Positions 17,840 to 25,203 of a stretch of DNA of 64,000 nucleotides are shown here, in pieces. The position numbers were made by a program, and so were the translations under genes. The first letter of the stretch is position 1, and the number at the start of each line of letters is the position of its first letter. The notes under the pieces were generated by a model. The model was given only the letters and a program-made list of their open reading frames with translations. It was not told the DNA's origin and did not search any database. The stretch is from Deltaproteobacteria bacterium RIFCSPHIGHO2_02_FULL_44_16 (GTDB lineage Bacteria; UBA10199; 2-02-FULL-44-16). Where the stretch lies: NCBI GenBank assembly GCA_001798185.1, contig MGRM01000028.1, positions 1 through 64,000 on the forward strand. Direction: 5' to 3'.

Positions 17840-17960
17840 CCTCCGGTTCTCTCTCCGGGGAACGCCGCTGCGGTTACGCTCCTCGCGGTCTCTGTTTCGG
17901 TCAGCGTTTGTAATAAGCATTGACACGCTGACCTCAAAGGTCCCCTTCGAGAAAACCGCT
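17840..17960. repeat. GC-rich palindromic element (GGGGAACG...GGTCCCC family), copy 1
   Basis: The element runs from CTCTCTCCGGGGAACGCCGC to AAAGGTCCCCTTCGAGAAAA. The internal wording TGCGGTTACGCTCCTC and CTCTGTTTC.GTC.GCG recurs in the copy inside ctaA at about 42588-42708. The ends are inverted (GGGGAAC / GGTCCCC). It fills most of the gcdH-lat gap. Convincing inverted host arms were not found around this copy. Confidence 0.75.
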
Positions 17961-17978
17961 CGGGGCTTTCGAAAATTT

Positions 17979-19151
17979 TTATCGATACGCTTCAATTCCT
18001 GTGATGTCAGCCCCAATAATTAAGGTATGCATCTCATGCGTTCCTTCGTAGGTATAGACACTTTCCATATTCAGCATGTGGCGGATCACAGGGTATTCGT
18101 CGAGAATTCCATTTGCGCCTAAAATTTCGCGAGCGGTACGAGCAATGTTACGTGCGATGTTGACATTGTTCATTTTCCCCATCGAAATATGGGTGTGGCG
18201 AATTTTTCGACTGTCTTTCAAACGACCAAGTTGAAGTGCGAGCAATTGACCTTTGGTAATTTCGGTTAGCATCTCGACAAGTTTTTTCTGCGTCAGTTGA
18301 AATCCTGCAATAGGTCGATCGAATTGAATGCGCGACTTCGAATAGTTGAGCGCTGCTTCATAGCAGGCGATTGCGGTTCCAAGGGCTCCCCAAGCAATAC
18401 CGTAACGCGCTTGATTGAGACATTTGAGTGGGGCTTTCAGCCCTTTTGCTTTTGGTAACCGATTTTCTTCGGGAATGAGCACATCTTCGAGCACGAGTTC
18501 CGAGGTCATCGATGCGCGCAGCGAAAACTTTCCTTTCATCTCTGGTGCGCTAAATCCCTTCATCCCTTTTTCCACAAGAAATCCTAAAATTTCACCTTGA
18601 TCATCCTTTGCCCAAACTATCGCGACATCAGCAATGGTACCGTTGGTGATCCACATTTTTGCCCCAGAAAGGACCCAGTCCTTTCCTTTTTGGCGTGCGC
18701 GCGTGATCATGCCGCCGGGATTAGAACCAAAATCTGGTTCCGTAAGTCCAAAACAACCAATCTTCTTTCCACTGGCAAGTTCAGGAAGCCATTTTTTTTT
18801 CTGTGCATCTGAACCAAATTCATAAATCGGGAACATGACAAGCGACCCCTGCACAGAACAGAAACTGCGGAGTCCCGAATCACCTCGTTCAAGTTCCTGC
18901 ATGAGAAGACCATAGGCAACATTATTTAATCCAGCACATCCATATTCTGTGGGAAGATTGGAACCGAAAAACCCAAGAGAAGCCATCTTGGAAATGAGTT
19001 CTGTTGGAGACGTTGCATTTCGATGATGCTTTTCAATGATCGGCAACACTTCGCTGTCGACAAATGCACGTGCAGCATTTTGAATCATGATCTCATCTTC
19101 AGAGAGGAGATCGCTGATATTGAAATAATCGAGACAAGAAAGTTGAGCCAT
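17979..19151 (-). CDS. gcdH: Glutaryl-CoA dehydrogenase
   Basis: This 390-residue FAD flavoenzyme of the acyl-CoA dehydrogenase family converts glutaryl-CoA to crotonyl-CoA with CO2 release. FAD/substrate motifs are CFGLTEPDFGSNPGG and WITNG. The stretches FSLRASMTSELVLEDVLIP and, near the C-terminus, YEGTHEMHTLIIGADITGI, which carries the catalytic Glu, point to the glutaryl-CoA subgroup rather than short-chain enzymes. It would act late in lysine breakdown. It is divergent from the aminomutase-like gene at 19295 and upstream of lat. Genes for 2-oxoadipate to glutaryl-CoA are not in the window. Confidence 0.92.
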   Translation of the reverse strand: MAQLSCLDYFNISDLLSEDEIMIQNAARAFVDSEVLPIIEKHHRNATSPTELISKMASLGFFGSNLPTEYGCAGLNNVAYGLLMQELERGDSGLRSFCSVQGSLVMFPIYEFGSDAQKKKWLPELASGKKIGCFGLTEPDFGSNPGGMITRARQKGKDWVLSGAKMWITNGTIADVAIVWAKDDQGEILGFLVEKGMKGFSAPEMKGKFSLRASMTSELVLEDVLIPEENRLPKAKGLKAPLKCLNQARYGIAWGALGTAIACYEAALNYSKSRIQFDRPIAGFQLTQKKLVEMLTEITKGQLLALQLGRLKDSRKIRHTHISMGKMNNVNIARNIARTAREILGANGILDEYPVIRHMLNMESVYTYEGTHEMHTLIIGADITGIEAYR

Positions 19152-19176
19152 AAGTGCCCCTTTATGAATTATTCAA

Positions 19177-19214
19177 AACCGCGCGAGGGTTTACTCATTT
19201 ACCCTTGCGCGGTT
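19177..19214. promoter_or_regulatory. Strong hairpin in the gcdH / aminomutase-like divergent spacer
   Basis: Arms AACCGCGCGAGGGT (19177-19190) and ACCCTTGCGCGGTT (19201-19214) pair at 13 of 14 positions around a 10-base loop. The hairpin sits between divergent starts at 19151 and 19295. It could be a DNA operator shared by both genes or an RNA structure in the plus-strand leader. No T-run follows it, so it is not a typical terminator. Confidence 0.55.
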
Positions 19215-19294
19215 GTGAAACATATTGGGAAGCAATTCAAGCGAAATTCCCAAACTTGCCTTCTTCGCAAGCTTTCGATAATGGGAGCAAACTC

Positions 19295-20836
19295 ATGTAT
19301 CGGAAACTCAATCTTGATCGAGATAAAGTCGATCAATGTCGCAATTTAGCACAGAGCATTATGGCTCCTGTTCTCCGTTATGTGAGTCACCACTCTTCTA
19401 CTTCCATAGAAGCAGCCTGTTTATCTCTCATCGGCATTTCAGGAGAGAAGAAAAAGCGAAGCTTCGCTTTTTCTTTTGTGGAAATCCTTGGCCGCGATCG
19501 TCTTCGATCAGGGGCGTGCCTTTGGCTTGGGCGCGTGATGGTGCATGCAAATCTCTCTCCTCAGTCAGCTTGTGAACAGGTGGTCGCGAAAAAAATCAAA
19601 TTTGATGCCGTTGCTGGGATCTCAGTTGAGCAGGCACGCAGTGTTCTTCGAGAGCATGTACTTCAGGCTCTGCGTTCGCTTGATGATCTGAAGCGTCAGA
19701 GAGATGAGCGTGGGAACACGTTTCCTCTTGGACAACCTCTTACGCAGCTTATCATTCCCGTTGAACGAATAGAAAAAGTTCACAGTGCAGTGAACGATGC
19801 TTTTAAATTGCGCATTCCTTTGGTGACATTGATTGCTCAGGGAAAGAAAAAACCTTTTGAAGAACCGACAGAAAAATTAGCGCAAGAGCTGACGCGTTTG
19901 GGAACAAAAAAAGAAAAAGGAAAACTTGGTGTCGAAAGTTCTCATCTTTTCTCTCCTGAGTTTGCGGTCATGGCAGTGAAAAGTGGAGTTGATATGGTCG
20001 TTGCTGATCCCCTGACCGATATTTTGATGTTTGAGATCAATATGAAGCGAGCTTTGATTGATCATCATTTTCAACGTCGTCTTCTCGCGCGTGCAGGAGT
20101 GTTGCTCATGACGCGAGATGATCGGTTTCTCTCTGCAGTTGATATCGCGCGATCAGGCTATCAACAGATCGTGCTTTCATTTTTACATGAAGCCTTCAAT
20201 GAAGAGGCACAGATTTCTCCAGAACTCTTTTCTCTGACACATGCTTTTTCGCTCAACCCTTCGGTCAAAGAAGGGATGCTTCATGAGTTTGCACATGCTC
20301 AAGTGATGCGAGAACTCTATCTTCGTCATCCCCTTCATTATCTTTCGCTCTCCTCCTACACTTCTCTCTCTCCTTCTCTTCGTGCAAGTACGCTTGCGGT
20401 GTATCATCTGATAGCTTTATTGACCGAGCAAAATATCGTGACGCTTCCAACGAATGGTGATCATCCTCGAGATCGATCGGAGATGCTCTCCTGTGCAGGT
20501 TCTCTTCTGGAAGGAATGTCCGGAGGAGGCGATGAAATCACGATGAGTCCCAATGGAAAGATTGCGCGACGTGCTCATACCCTTTTAGAGAATAGCTGGA
20601 AGCTGCTTCGAAAAATTCAGCAAGTGGGGCTCATGAAATCATTTTCAGAAGGAATATTTGGGGGCATGATATGCAATGAAGAAAAAGGGGAAGGACTTGA
20701 AGGTGTTTTTCAAAAAGAGCGAGGATATTTCAATCCGCTCTTTGAAGAGTTTCAACTAACGACAAAAAAAGAAGAAAAAGAAGGAGAGAAACATGGCCGG
20801 CATCGGCGTCATTCTCAACCCGCACTCACGCAGTAA
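19295..20836 (+). CDS. Lysine 5,6-aminomutase alpha-subunit-like protein, catalytic segment apparently lost
   Basis: The 513-residue protein aligns end to end, from memory, with KamD. Shared landmarks are the start (MYRKLNLDRDKV), FEINMKRALIDHHFQ near residue 246, HAFSLNPSVKEGMLHE, HTLLENSWKLLRKIQQVGL and the closing EGIFGGMI...YFNPLFEEF. The middle differs: the KamD segment that lines the PLP site (RTTGQS through GATTEGFGG and a Cys-rich NYCSGLC) is replaced by about 20 fewer residues of charged sequence. No KamE, the cobalamin- and PLP-carrying beta subunit, is adjacent. The start at 19295 has GGGAG 7 bases upstream. It overlaps the next gene by 44 bases. It may be decaying, or it may have taken a new role near lysine catabolism. 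Confidence 0.75.
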   Translation: MYRKLNLDRDKVDQCRNLAQSIMAPVLRYVSHHSSTSIEAACLSLIGISGEKKKRSFAFSFVEILGRDRLRSGACLWLGRVMVHANLSPQSACEQVVAKKIKFDAVAGISVEQARSVLREHVLQALRSLDDLKRQRDERGNTFPLGQPLTQLIIPVERIEKVHSAVNDAFKLRIPLVTLIAQGKKKPFEEPTEKLAQELTRLGTKKEKGKLGVESSHLFSPEFAVMAVKSGVDMVVADPLTDILMFEINMKRALIDHHFQRRLLARAGVLLMTRDDRFLSAVDIARSGYQQIVLSFLHEAFNEEAQISPELFSLTHAFSLNPSVKEGMLHEFAHAQVMRELYLRHPLHYLSLSSYTSLSPSLRASTLAVYHLIALLTEQNIVTLPTNGDHPRDRSEMLSCAGSLLEGMSGGGDEITMSPNGKIARRAHTLLENSWKLLRKIQQVGLMKSFSEGIFGGMICNEEKGEGLEGVFQKERGYFNPLFEEFQLTTKKEEKEGEKHGRHRRHSQPALTQ

Positions 20837-21728
20837 TCGCAATAATCCCGATCGCGTAAAACGTTTTGGTTTTATTGTTGGAGACAAAGGATCATGTCAT
20901 GAAACAAAAACGCTCGATGATGTGAAGAAGCTTGCCCATGAGTTTCGTGATCGGGAGATTGAGATTTTAGGCATTTCTGGTGGAGATGGAACACTTCACA
21001 AAACATTGAGTGTATTTGTTGATGTTTATGGAAAAGCGAAGCTTCCGAAGATTGCGTTTTTGCGCGGTGGAACGATGAACAATGTTGCCAATACGATCGG
21101 GATTCGTGGTACACCTGAAAAAATTCTTTCGAATATGATTGTGAAATATCATCGCAGTGAACCTTTCACCGAAACGAAATTGAATTTGGTGAAAGTGAAT
21201 CACTCGTATGGTTTTCTTTTTGGCATGGTAGCAGTCACAAACTTTATTAAACATTACGAGAGTATCCCTGGGGAACCGACGCCATTTCGTGCGGCGTATT
21301 TACTTCTTTATTATCTCTGGCTCGCTGTTATTAAAGGAAATGCTGTTGAAGAAATTTTCGAACCCATTGAAGGAAAAATTTTTGCGGATGGAAAAGAGCT
21401 TTCGTTTTCTGAATATACGATGATTTTTGGAGGAACAGTTGAGAATCTCTGTTTTCAATGTCGTCCGCTGCATCAGGCACGTCGGCTTGAAGATGCCTTT
21501 CAAATGGTTGCTGCTTCGTGTACGCCGCGAGAACTTCTTCGTCTTGTGCCTCGCACATTTTTTATGAAACCGATGCAATCAGAGAAAGTCGAAAACGTGA
21601 TTGCAAAGGAAGTGATTTTCCAATTTTCAGAACCAATTTCGTATATGGTCGACGGCGATTTTCCTGAGCCACCCACAAAAACGATCACCATATCGATGGG
21701 TCCGCGACTCACGTGTATCGTTTCCTAA
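20793..21728 (+). CDS. Diacylglycerol/lipid kinase family protein
   Basis: This 311-residue protein has the DAGK/YegS/sphingosine-kinase catalytic fold, which phosphorylates lipid alcohols using ATP at the inner membrane surface. Visible motifs are the N-terminal ILNPHS, the nucleotide loop GISGGDGTLHKTL at about residue 60, and FLRGGTMNNVANT. YMVDGDFPEP matches the conserved C-terminal DG(E/D) loop. GAAGGAGAG precedes the ATG. The gene begins 44 bases inside the aminomutase-like frame and ends flush against the brnA stop on the other strand. The lipid substrate is unknown. Confidence 0.88.
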   Translation: MAGIGVILNPHSRSNRNNPDRVKRFGFIVGDKGSCHETKTLDDVKKLAHEFRDREIEILGISGGDGTLHKTLSVFVDVYGKAKLPKIAFLRGGTMNNVANTIGIRGTPEKILSNMIVKYHRSEPFTETKLNLVKVNHSYGFLFGMVAVTNFIKHYESIPGEPTPFRAAYLLLYYLWLAVIKGNAVEEIFEPIEGKIFADGKELSFSEYTMIFGGTVENLCFQCRPLHQARRLEDAFQMVAASCTPRELLRLVPRTFFMKPMQSEKVENVIAKEVIFQFSEPISYMVDGDFPEPPTKTITISMGPRLTCIVS

Positions 21729-21935
21729 CTACGGTTTCAGAACAAGCTCACCTTTTTCCGCAAGGAATTTTCGAAGCGTCAGATTAATGAGCGATTGATA
21801 AGGAATTCCATTTGCTGCAGCCATGCGTTGATAGAATTGCAGAACATCTTGATCTAGACGAATTGTTTTTTGGATTTTACGAGGACGATAAAATTTCCCA
21901 CGTATTCCTTTCGAAAAATTATATTCCTTCTTCAT
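21729..21935 (-). CDS. brnA: BrnA-like antitoxin
   Basis: The 68-residue basic protein has the pattern QKTIRLDQDVLQFYQRMAAANG followed by YQSLINLTLRKFL, a ribbon-helix-helix DNA-binding antitoxin of the BrnA type. It should bind and neutralise BrnT and repress the operon. It starts 17 bases inside brnT, so toxin precedes antitoxin, the usual order for this family. Its stop abuts the lipid kinase stop with no gap. Confidence 0.82.
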   Translation of the reverse strand: MKKEYNFSKGIRGKFYRPRKIQKTIRLDQDVLQFYQRMAAANGIPYQSLINLTLRKFLAEKGELVLKP

Positions 21936-22206
21936 ATTGTTTTTGCTCCTTTCTTGTTGCCCTGCGAGCCGAAATAATACGTATCATTTCGATCCCCGCC
22001 TCTATGATCTTATATGTATGGATTACAACTAACATATCACAATGAATGGATTTCCCAATTGTTACCCATCGCTCCTCCTCTTTGCTCTTTTGATCGAGCA
22101 TTGAAAGATGAAGGGGATCATCAAAAATAGATTGAGCAATCTCAAAGGAAACACCATGTTTCTTAAGATTGTATTCAGCTTTTTTCGGATCCCATGAAAA
22201 CAACAT
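21919..22206 (-). CDS. brnT: BrnT-like ribonuclease toxin
   Basis: The 95-residue protein starts FSWDPKKAEYNLKKHGVSFEIA and contains RIISARRATRKEQKQYEE, both hallmark stretches of BrnT, a RelE-fold ribonuclease that cuts RNA unless bound by BrnA. The conserved Arg-rich RIISARRA, His and Lys/Glu residues are kept, so activity is likely. The full-length toxin overlaps its antitoxin. Confidence 0.9.
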   Translation of the reverse strand: MLFSWDPKKAEYNLKKHGVSFEIAQSIFDDPLHLSMLDQKSKEEERWVTIGKSIHCDMLVVIHTYKIIEAGIEMIRIISARRATRKEQKQYEEGI

Positions 22207-22263
22207 TGTAGCTACAAAGTAACAAACTCTTAAAGTTGTTTCAAGAATTATTTCCGCGACGTT

Positions 22264-22980
22264 TTACGGTCCTTGAAACGTAATCGTGAATGTGGTGCCG
22301 AGATGGGGACCATCTTTTGAAAATGCTTCGTTTTGTGGCGGAAGAAATGAAACTTTTTGAGTGCCGATGAATCCTTCAATGCCGAGTATCAAACGAAGAT
22401 AAACTGCATCAAAAACAACAGAAAATCGTCCTATGAAATCATGAGAGATATATTCTTTGGGAGGGAGAAAGGAAGAAGGGTAGTTTCCGCTTGAAACGTT
22501 GGTTCCAACACTGAAGGCATATCCGAGATCCAGACTGATGCCGAGATAATCAAAAAACATAATGGTGGAACCAACGAAAAGGGGAACATGAAGTCCTTCT
22601 TTTTTTGTTTCCGGCTGTCCTACGAGAAGGTGAGAGAGCGATGCATCTGCTGCGCGGAGTGCAAAATCTCCAAATCGAAATGAAAATCGATATTGTGCAT
22701 ATTCATATCCAGGTTCTATTAGGAGGTGAGGGCGAAACGTTTCATTTCCATATTCCACACCAAACTGAATTCCAAGCTTGTAACGTTCAGCGTTGTTAAT
22801 GATACCAAAACCGTAATCAAGTTTCACATTCTCAAGCCCTACGCCAGCTTGAAGACCATATAAAAAGTGCCATGGATTTTTTGGTTCTTCAGGAATCTCT
22901 GTTTTTTTTGGTTCGACAGAAGGCGTTACTTCGCGGCAGATACGAACCCCTTTGACAATGCGACAATAGTAATCAGTCAT
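22264..22980 (-). CDS. Beta-barrel-like protein without a visible signal peptide
   Basis: The 238-residue protein is not recognised. After a short N-terminus with two Cys (YYCRIVKGVRICRE) and a Pro/Glu linker, the rest alternates polar and aromatic residues in strands (LYGLQAGVGLENV, YKLGIQFGVEYGN, IGRFSVVFDAVYLRLILGIEGF), like an eight- or ten-strand outer-membrane barrel ending FTITFQGP. No Sec signal is seen at this start, yet it resembles the C-terminal domains of the proteins at 14260 and 27822. It is followed on the same strand by the brnTA genes and preceded 6 bases upstream by the TauE-like permease. Confidence 0.6.
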   Translation of the reverse strand: MTDYYCRIVKGVRICREVTPSVEPKKTEIPEEPKNPWHFLYGLQAGVGLENVKLDYGFGIINNAERYKLGIQFGVEYGNETFRPHLLIEPGYEYAQYRFSFRFGDFALRAADASLSHLLVGQPETKKEGLHVPLFVGSTIMFFDYLGISLDLGYAFSVGTNVSSGNYPSSFLPPKEYISHDFIGRFSVVFDAVYLRLILGIEGFIGTQKVSFLPPQNEAFSKDGPHLGTTFTITFQGP

Positions 22981-22986
22981 AATGAT

Positions 22987-23700
22987 TTACGTTATAAAAA
23001 TAAGTTGCAACGCGGTTAAGGTGAGAAGAGTTTTGAATGCGATCACAAAATGCCGCTCCGAGATTCGTTGCAAAAGATGTTGTCCGACATAGCTTCCCAC
23101 AATGACGAGGAGTCCCAAGAAAGTGATCATCCCAACATGTTCTTGAAATGTAAAACCGAGGGTTCCAAAGCCAATAATTTTCATGAAATGGATAATCGCC
23201 TGACAACATGCTTTGGTTGCAATAAGTTCTTCCTTTCGCAAGCGCGAATGAAGGAAAAAGGGAGCGATAATCGGATCAATAGCGCCGATGAGCATCGTGA
23301 TGGTGCCACCGATACCACCTGCAATTGCAAATGACCATCGTGGCCACGTTTCTCGATTTTTCGATGTGGGGAAATAGACTGAGAAAAGAATGAAGAGAGC
23401 TAACATGATGCGTATGACGTTAGGGTTCAGCGCGGTGACGAATTGACGACCGATCACAATGCCCACCACTGCAGGGATGCAAAGGATGAGACATGTTTTC
23501 CAGCAGATGCTTCGCCAAAAAAGGGAAATACGCGACCCATTACTGATGATTTGAACGGCTGCATGAAGGGGGATCGCAATGTGCGGGGGAAGGAGGACAA
23601 GCATAATGGCGAGAAAAATAATGCTTCCTCCCATGCCGGTTATGGTTGAAATACCGGAGGTGATAAATGCAGAAATGCCAAGGACCGCTGCTGTAAGCAT
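22987..23700 (-). CDS. TauE/SafE-family membrane transporter
   Basis: The 237-residue protein has about seven to eight membrane spans. The family pattern of two half-repeats shows as GISTITGMGGSIIFLAIML near the N-terminus and AIAGGIGGTITMLIGAIDPII in the second half. TauE/SafE proteins export small organic or sulfur anions such as sulfite or sulfoacetate. The substrate here is unknown. Its stop is 6 bases from the start of the barrel-like gene downstream, so they probably share a transcript. Confidence 0.85.
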   Translation of the reverse strand: MLTAAVLGISAFITSGISTITGMGGSIIFLAIMLVLLPPHIAIPLHAAVQIISNGSRISLFWRSICWKTCLILCIPAVVGIVIGRQFVTALNPNVIRIMLALFILFSVYFPTSKNRETWPRWSFAIAGGIGGTITMLIGAIDPIIAPFFLHSRLRKEELIATKACCQAIIHFMKIIGFGTLGFTFQEHVGMITFLGLLVIVGSYVGQHLLQRISERHFVIAFKTLLTLTALQLIFIT

Positions 23701-23749
23701 AAAGAACGCCTCGTAGCAGTATTATCGGGCGAAATAAGGAAAAGTTGCG

Positions 23750-24139
23750 GTGACCTTGAAGAACTCAAAAGGAGTTGATATCGACTATATTTTAGTCTAT
23801 TCTTTTGGCATGCTTGAGAAAATTTTTGGAAATAAGAGTGCCGAATATATTCTTCTTTTTCTCTATCATTATGGAGAACTGCATGCTTCTGCGATTGCTG
23901 AAAGTTTGCAAACAGCGATTACCCCCATCAAAAACCAACTTGAACGTTTTGAAGAAGCAGGAGTGCTCATTTCTAAAACTTTGGGACGTTCTCGTGTCTA
24001 TGCTTTTAATCCCAAGTCTCCCTTTGTCAAACCGGTTCGCGAACTTTTGCGCATTGCCTATGAAAGTATTCCATTTCATGAGCGAGAAAAAATATTTTCG
24101 ATTCGTCGACGTCCTCGCAGAAAAGGAAAACCGTTATGA
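23750..24139 (+). CDS. Winged-helix DNA-binding protein paired with a nucleotidyltransferase
   Basis: The 129-residue protein has a winged-helix core resembling ArsR or MarR types (KSAEYILLFLYHYGELHASAIAESL, then NQLERFEEAGVLISKTLGRSRVYAFNP) and a very basic tail (RRRPRRKGK). The start is a GTG with AAGGA 9 bases upstream; an ATG at 23810 is a shorter alternative. Its stop overlaps the nucleotidyltransferase start (ATGA). The pair looks like a toxin-antitoxin or defence module in which this protein represses the operon and may restrain its partner. Confidence 0.75.
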   Translation: MTLKNSKGVDIDYILVYSFGMLEKIFGNKSAEYILLFLYHYGELHASAIAESLQTAITPIKNQLERFEEAGVLISKTLGRSRVYAFNPKSPFVKPVRELLRIAYESIPFHEREKIFSIRRRPRRKGKPL

Positions 24140-24675
24140 AAAAACCGCGATGGAAGACATGCACAGCCGAAGAGCTTTGGAAGTATGTTGCATGGCATTT
24201 TGCAAAGCATGGTGTTGATACAGTTCTTGTAGGTGGTTCGGTTGTTTCTGTTTATACAGAAGGAGCGTACCAGTCGGGTGATCTCGATTTTGTGGTGACG
24301 ACTTATACAGTTCCAAACTTTATTGAAATCTTAAAAAAAATTGGTTTCCATCAACAAGCGAGTCATTTTGTGCATTCGCAGTGTAAACATTTTTTTCTAG
24401 AATTTGTTTCTCCACCTCTTGGGATTGGTAATGATATCAACATTAAACCCGACGAACATCTGGTTGATGGTCAAAAAATAAAGATTCTGTCACCGACTGA
24501 TTGTATTCGTGATCGACTTGCTTCTTTTATTCATTTTAAAGCACGGGAATGTCTCGATCAGGCCGTACTTGTTGCCAAACGTCATCCTCACGATCTCAAG
24601 AAAATTAAAAAATGGTGCAATACTGAAGGCGGAGAGGAACAGTTCAAGGAATTTGAGCGGCTGTTAAAAACTTAA
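24136..24675 (+). CDS. Polymerase-beta-fold nucleotidyltransferase, partner of winged-helix protein
   Basis: The 179-residue protein has the minimal nucleotidyltransferase pattern: VLVGGSVVSVY followed by SGDLDFVV, giving a GGS turn and an acidic pair for metal. The family resembles DUF6036-like or AbiEii-related enzymes, which transfer nucleotides to RNA or protein. It overlaps the winged-helix gene by four bases. It is a second type of nucleotidyltransferase module, different from the MntA/HepT pairs. The target is unknown. Confidence 0.75.
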   Translation: MKKPRWKTCTAEELWKYVAWHFAKHGVDTVLVGGSVVSVYTEGAYQSGDLDFVVTTYTVPNFIEILKKIGFHQQASHFVHSQCKHFFLEFVSPPLGIGNDINIKPDEHLVDGQKIKILSPTDCIRDRLASFIHFKARECLDQAVLVAKRHPHDLKKIKKWCNTEGGEEQFKEFERLLKT

Positions 24676-24679
24676 AAAA

Positions 24680-24931
24680 TTATTGACTCTCAAACGAAAA
24701 AGATTTTTTTCCAAAAAACTCTTCGTAGCGCTGTTCAAGTCCAGGAAAGAGGGGAAGATTTGCTTGAAAACGAGTCGTCGCATGCTGAGCGACAATGCGA
24801 ATCTTTTTTTCAAGTGAGACATCATCTGCAGAGGTTTTATCGTACGCTCTTCCTTGAAGGTGGAAGTAAAGAATATCAAGTGCCAGTCGACACTCTTCAC
24901 CATAAGCGGAAAAGGGGTCAAGTCTTGACTT
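24680..24931 (-). pseudogene. 3' remnant of a protein-coding gene
   Basis: On the minus strand an open frame of 83 codons runs from an in-frame TAA to a stop at 24680. It has protein-like composition (YGEECRLALDILYFHLQGRA, then KKIRIVAQHATTRFQANLP, ending KKSFSFESQ) but no ATG, GTG or TTG start. The gene appears truncated at its 5' side, next to the motif AAAGTCAAGACTTGACCCC, which is a junction motif I recall from mobile repeats. The family is not recognised. Confidence 0.45.
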
Positions 24932-24988
24932 TTAACGTTTTGAGTAAAATTTCGATGAACGATGAGAATGAAGGAAAATTTCTCTCTT

Positions 24989-25060
24989 GTCATCCTCGCG
25001 AAAGCGGGGATCCAGAAAAATTGATAAACACCTGGATTCCTGCTTTCGCAGGAATGACAC
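24989..25060. repeat. Dispersed inverted repeat (GTCATCC...GGAATGAC family), copy 1
   Basis: The element starts GTCATCCTCGCGAAAGCGGGG and ends CTTTCGCAGGAATGAC, an imperfect palindrome with GGATCCAG/CTGGATTCC inside. It translates in one frame to peptide ends like PRESGDP and WIPAFAGMT, familiar as spurious database ORFs. A related, longer copy is at 54319-54402. The rest of 24932-25203 holds nothing else recognised. Confidence 0.85.
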
Positions 25061-25139
25061 CGTATTCATGAAAAGTGAATTCACTCTATTGTCGACACTC
25101 CCAGGAGAAGTTGCTCAAGGTTAAACTCTCATTATTCTG

Positions 25140-25157
25140 GCACGAATCGTGCTTTTT
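25140..25157 (+). terminator. Weak terminator-like hairpin
   Basis: GCACG/CGTGC pairs around a 3-base loop and is followed by TTTTTCTTCTT. The stem is only five pairs, so termination is uncertain. It lies 47 bases upstream of the lipoprotein gene. Confidence 0.3.
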
Positions 25158-25203
25158 CTTCTTCTGACAGGGCTCAACGATGAGCTCTCACAAATGAGGA
25201 AGA

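Noticed and set aside
17840-17960. Inverted host arms around the element in the gcdH-lat gap
   Set aside because: Only scattered matches (around TATC and AAAATTTT-like runs) were found, not better than chance in AT-rich DNA.
24760-25071. 103-codon plus-strand ORF ending in PRESGDP...WIPAFAGMT
   Set aside because: Its second half is a translated dispersed repeat and the first half is antisense to the gene remnant.
24932-25203. REP-associated transposase locus, suggested by the AAAGTCAAGACTTGACCCC motif
   Set aside because: No Y1 transposase motif is encoded here; the remnant frame does not resemble one.
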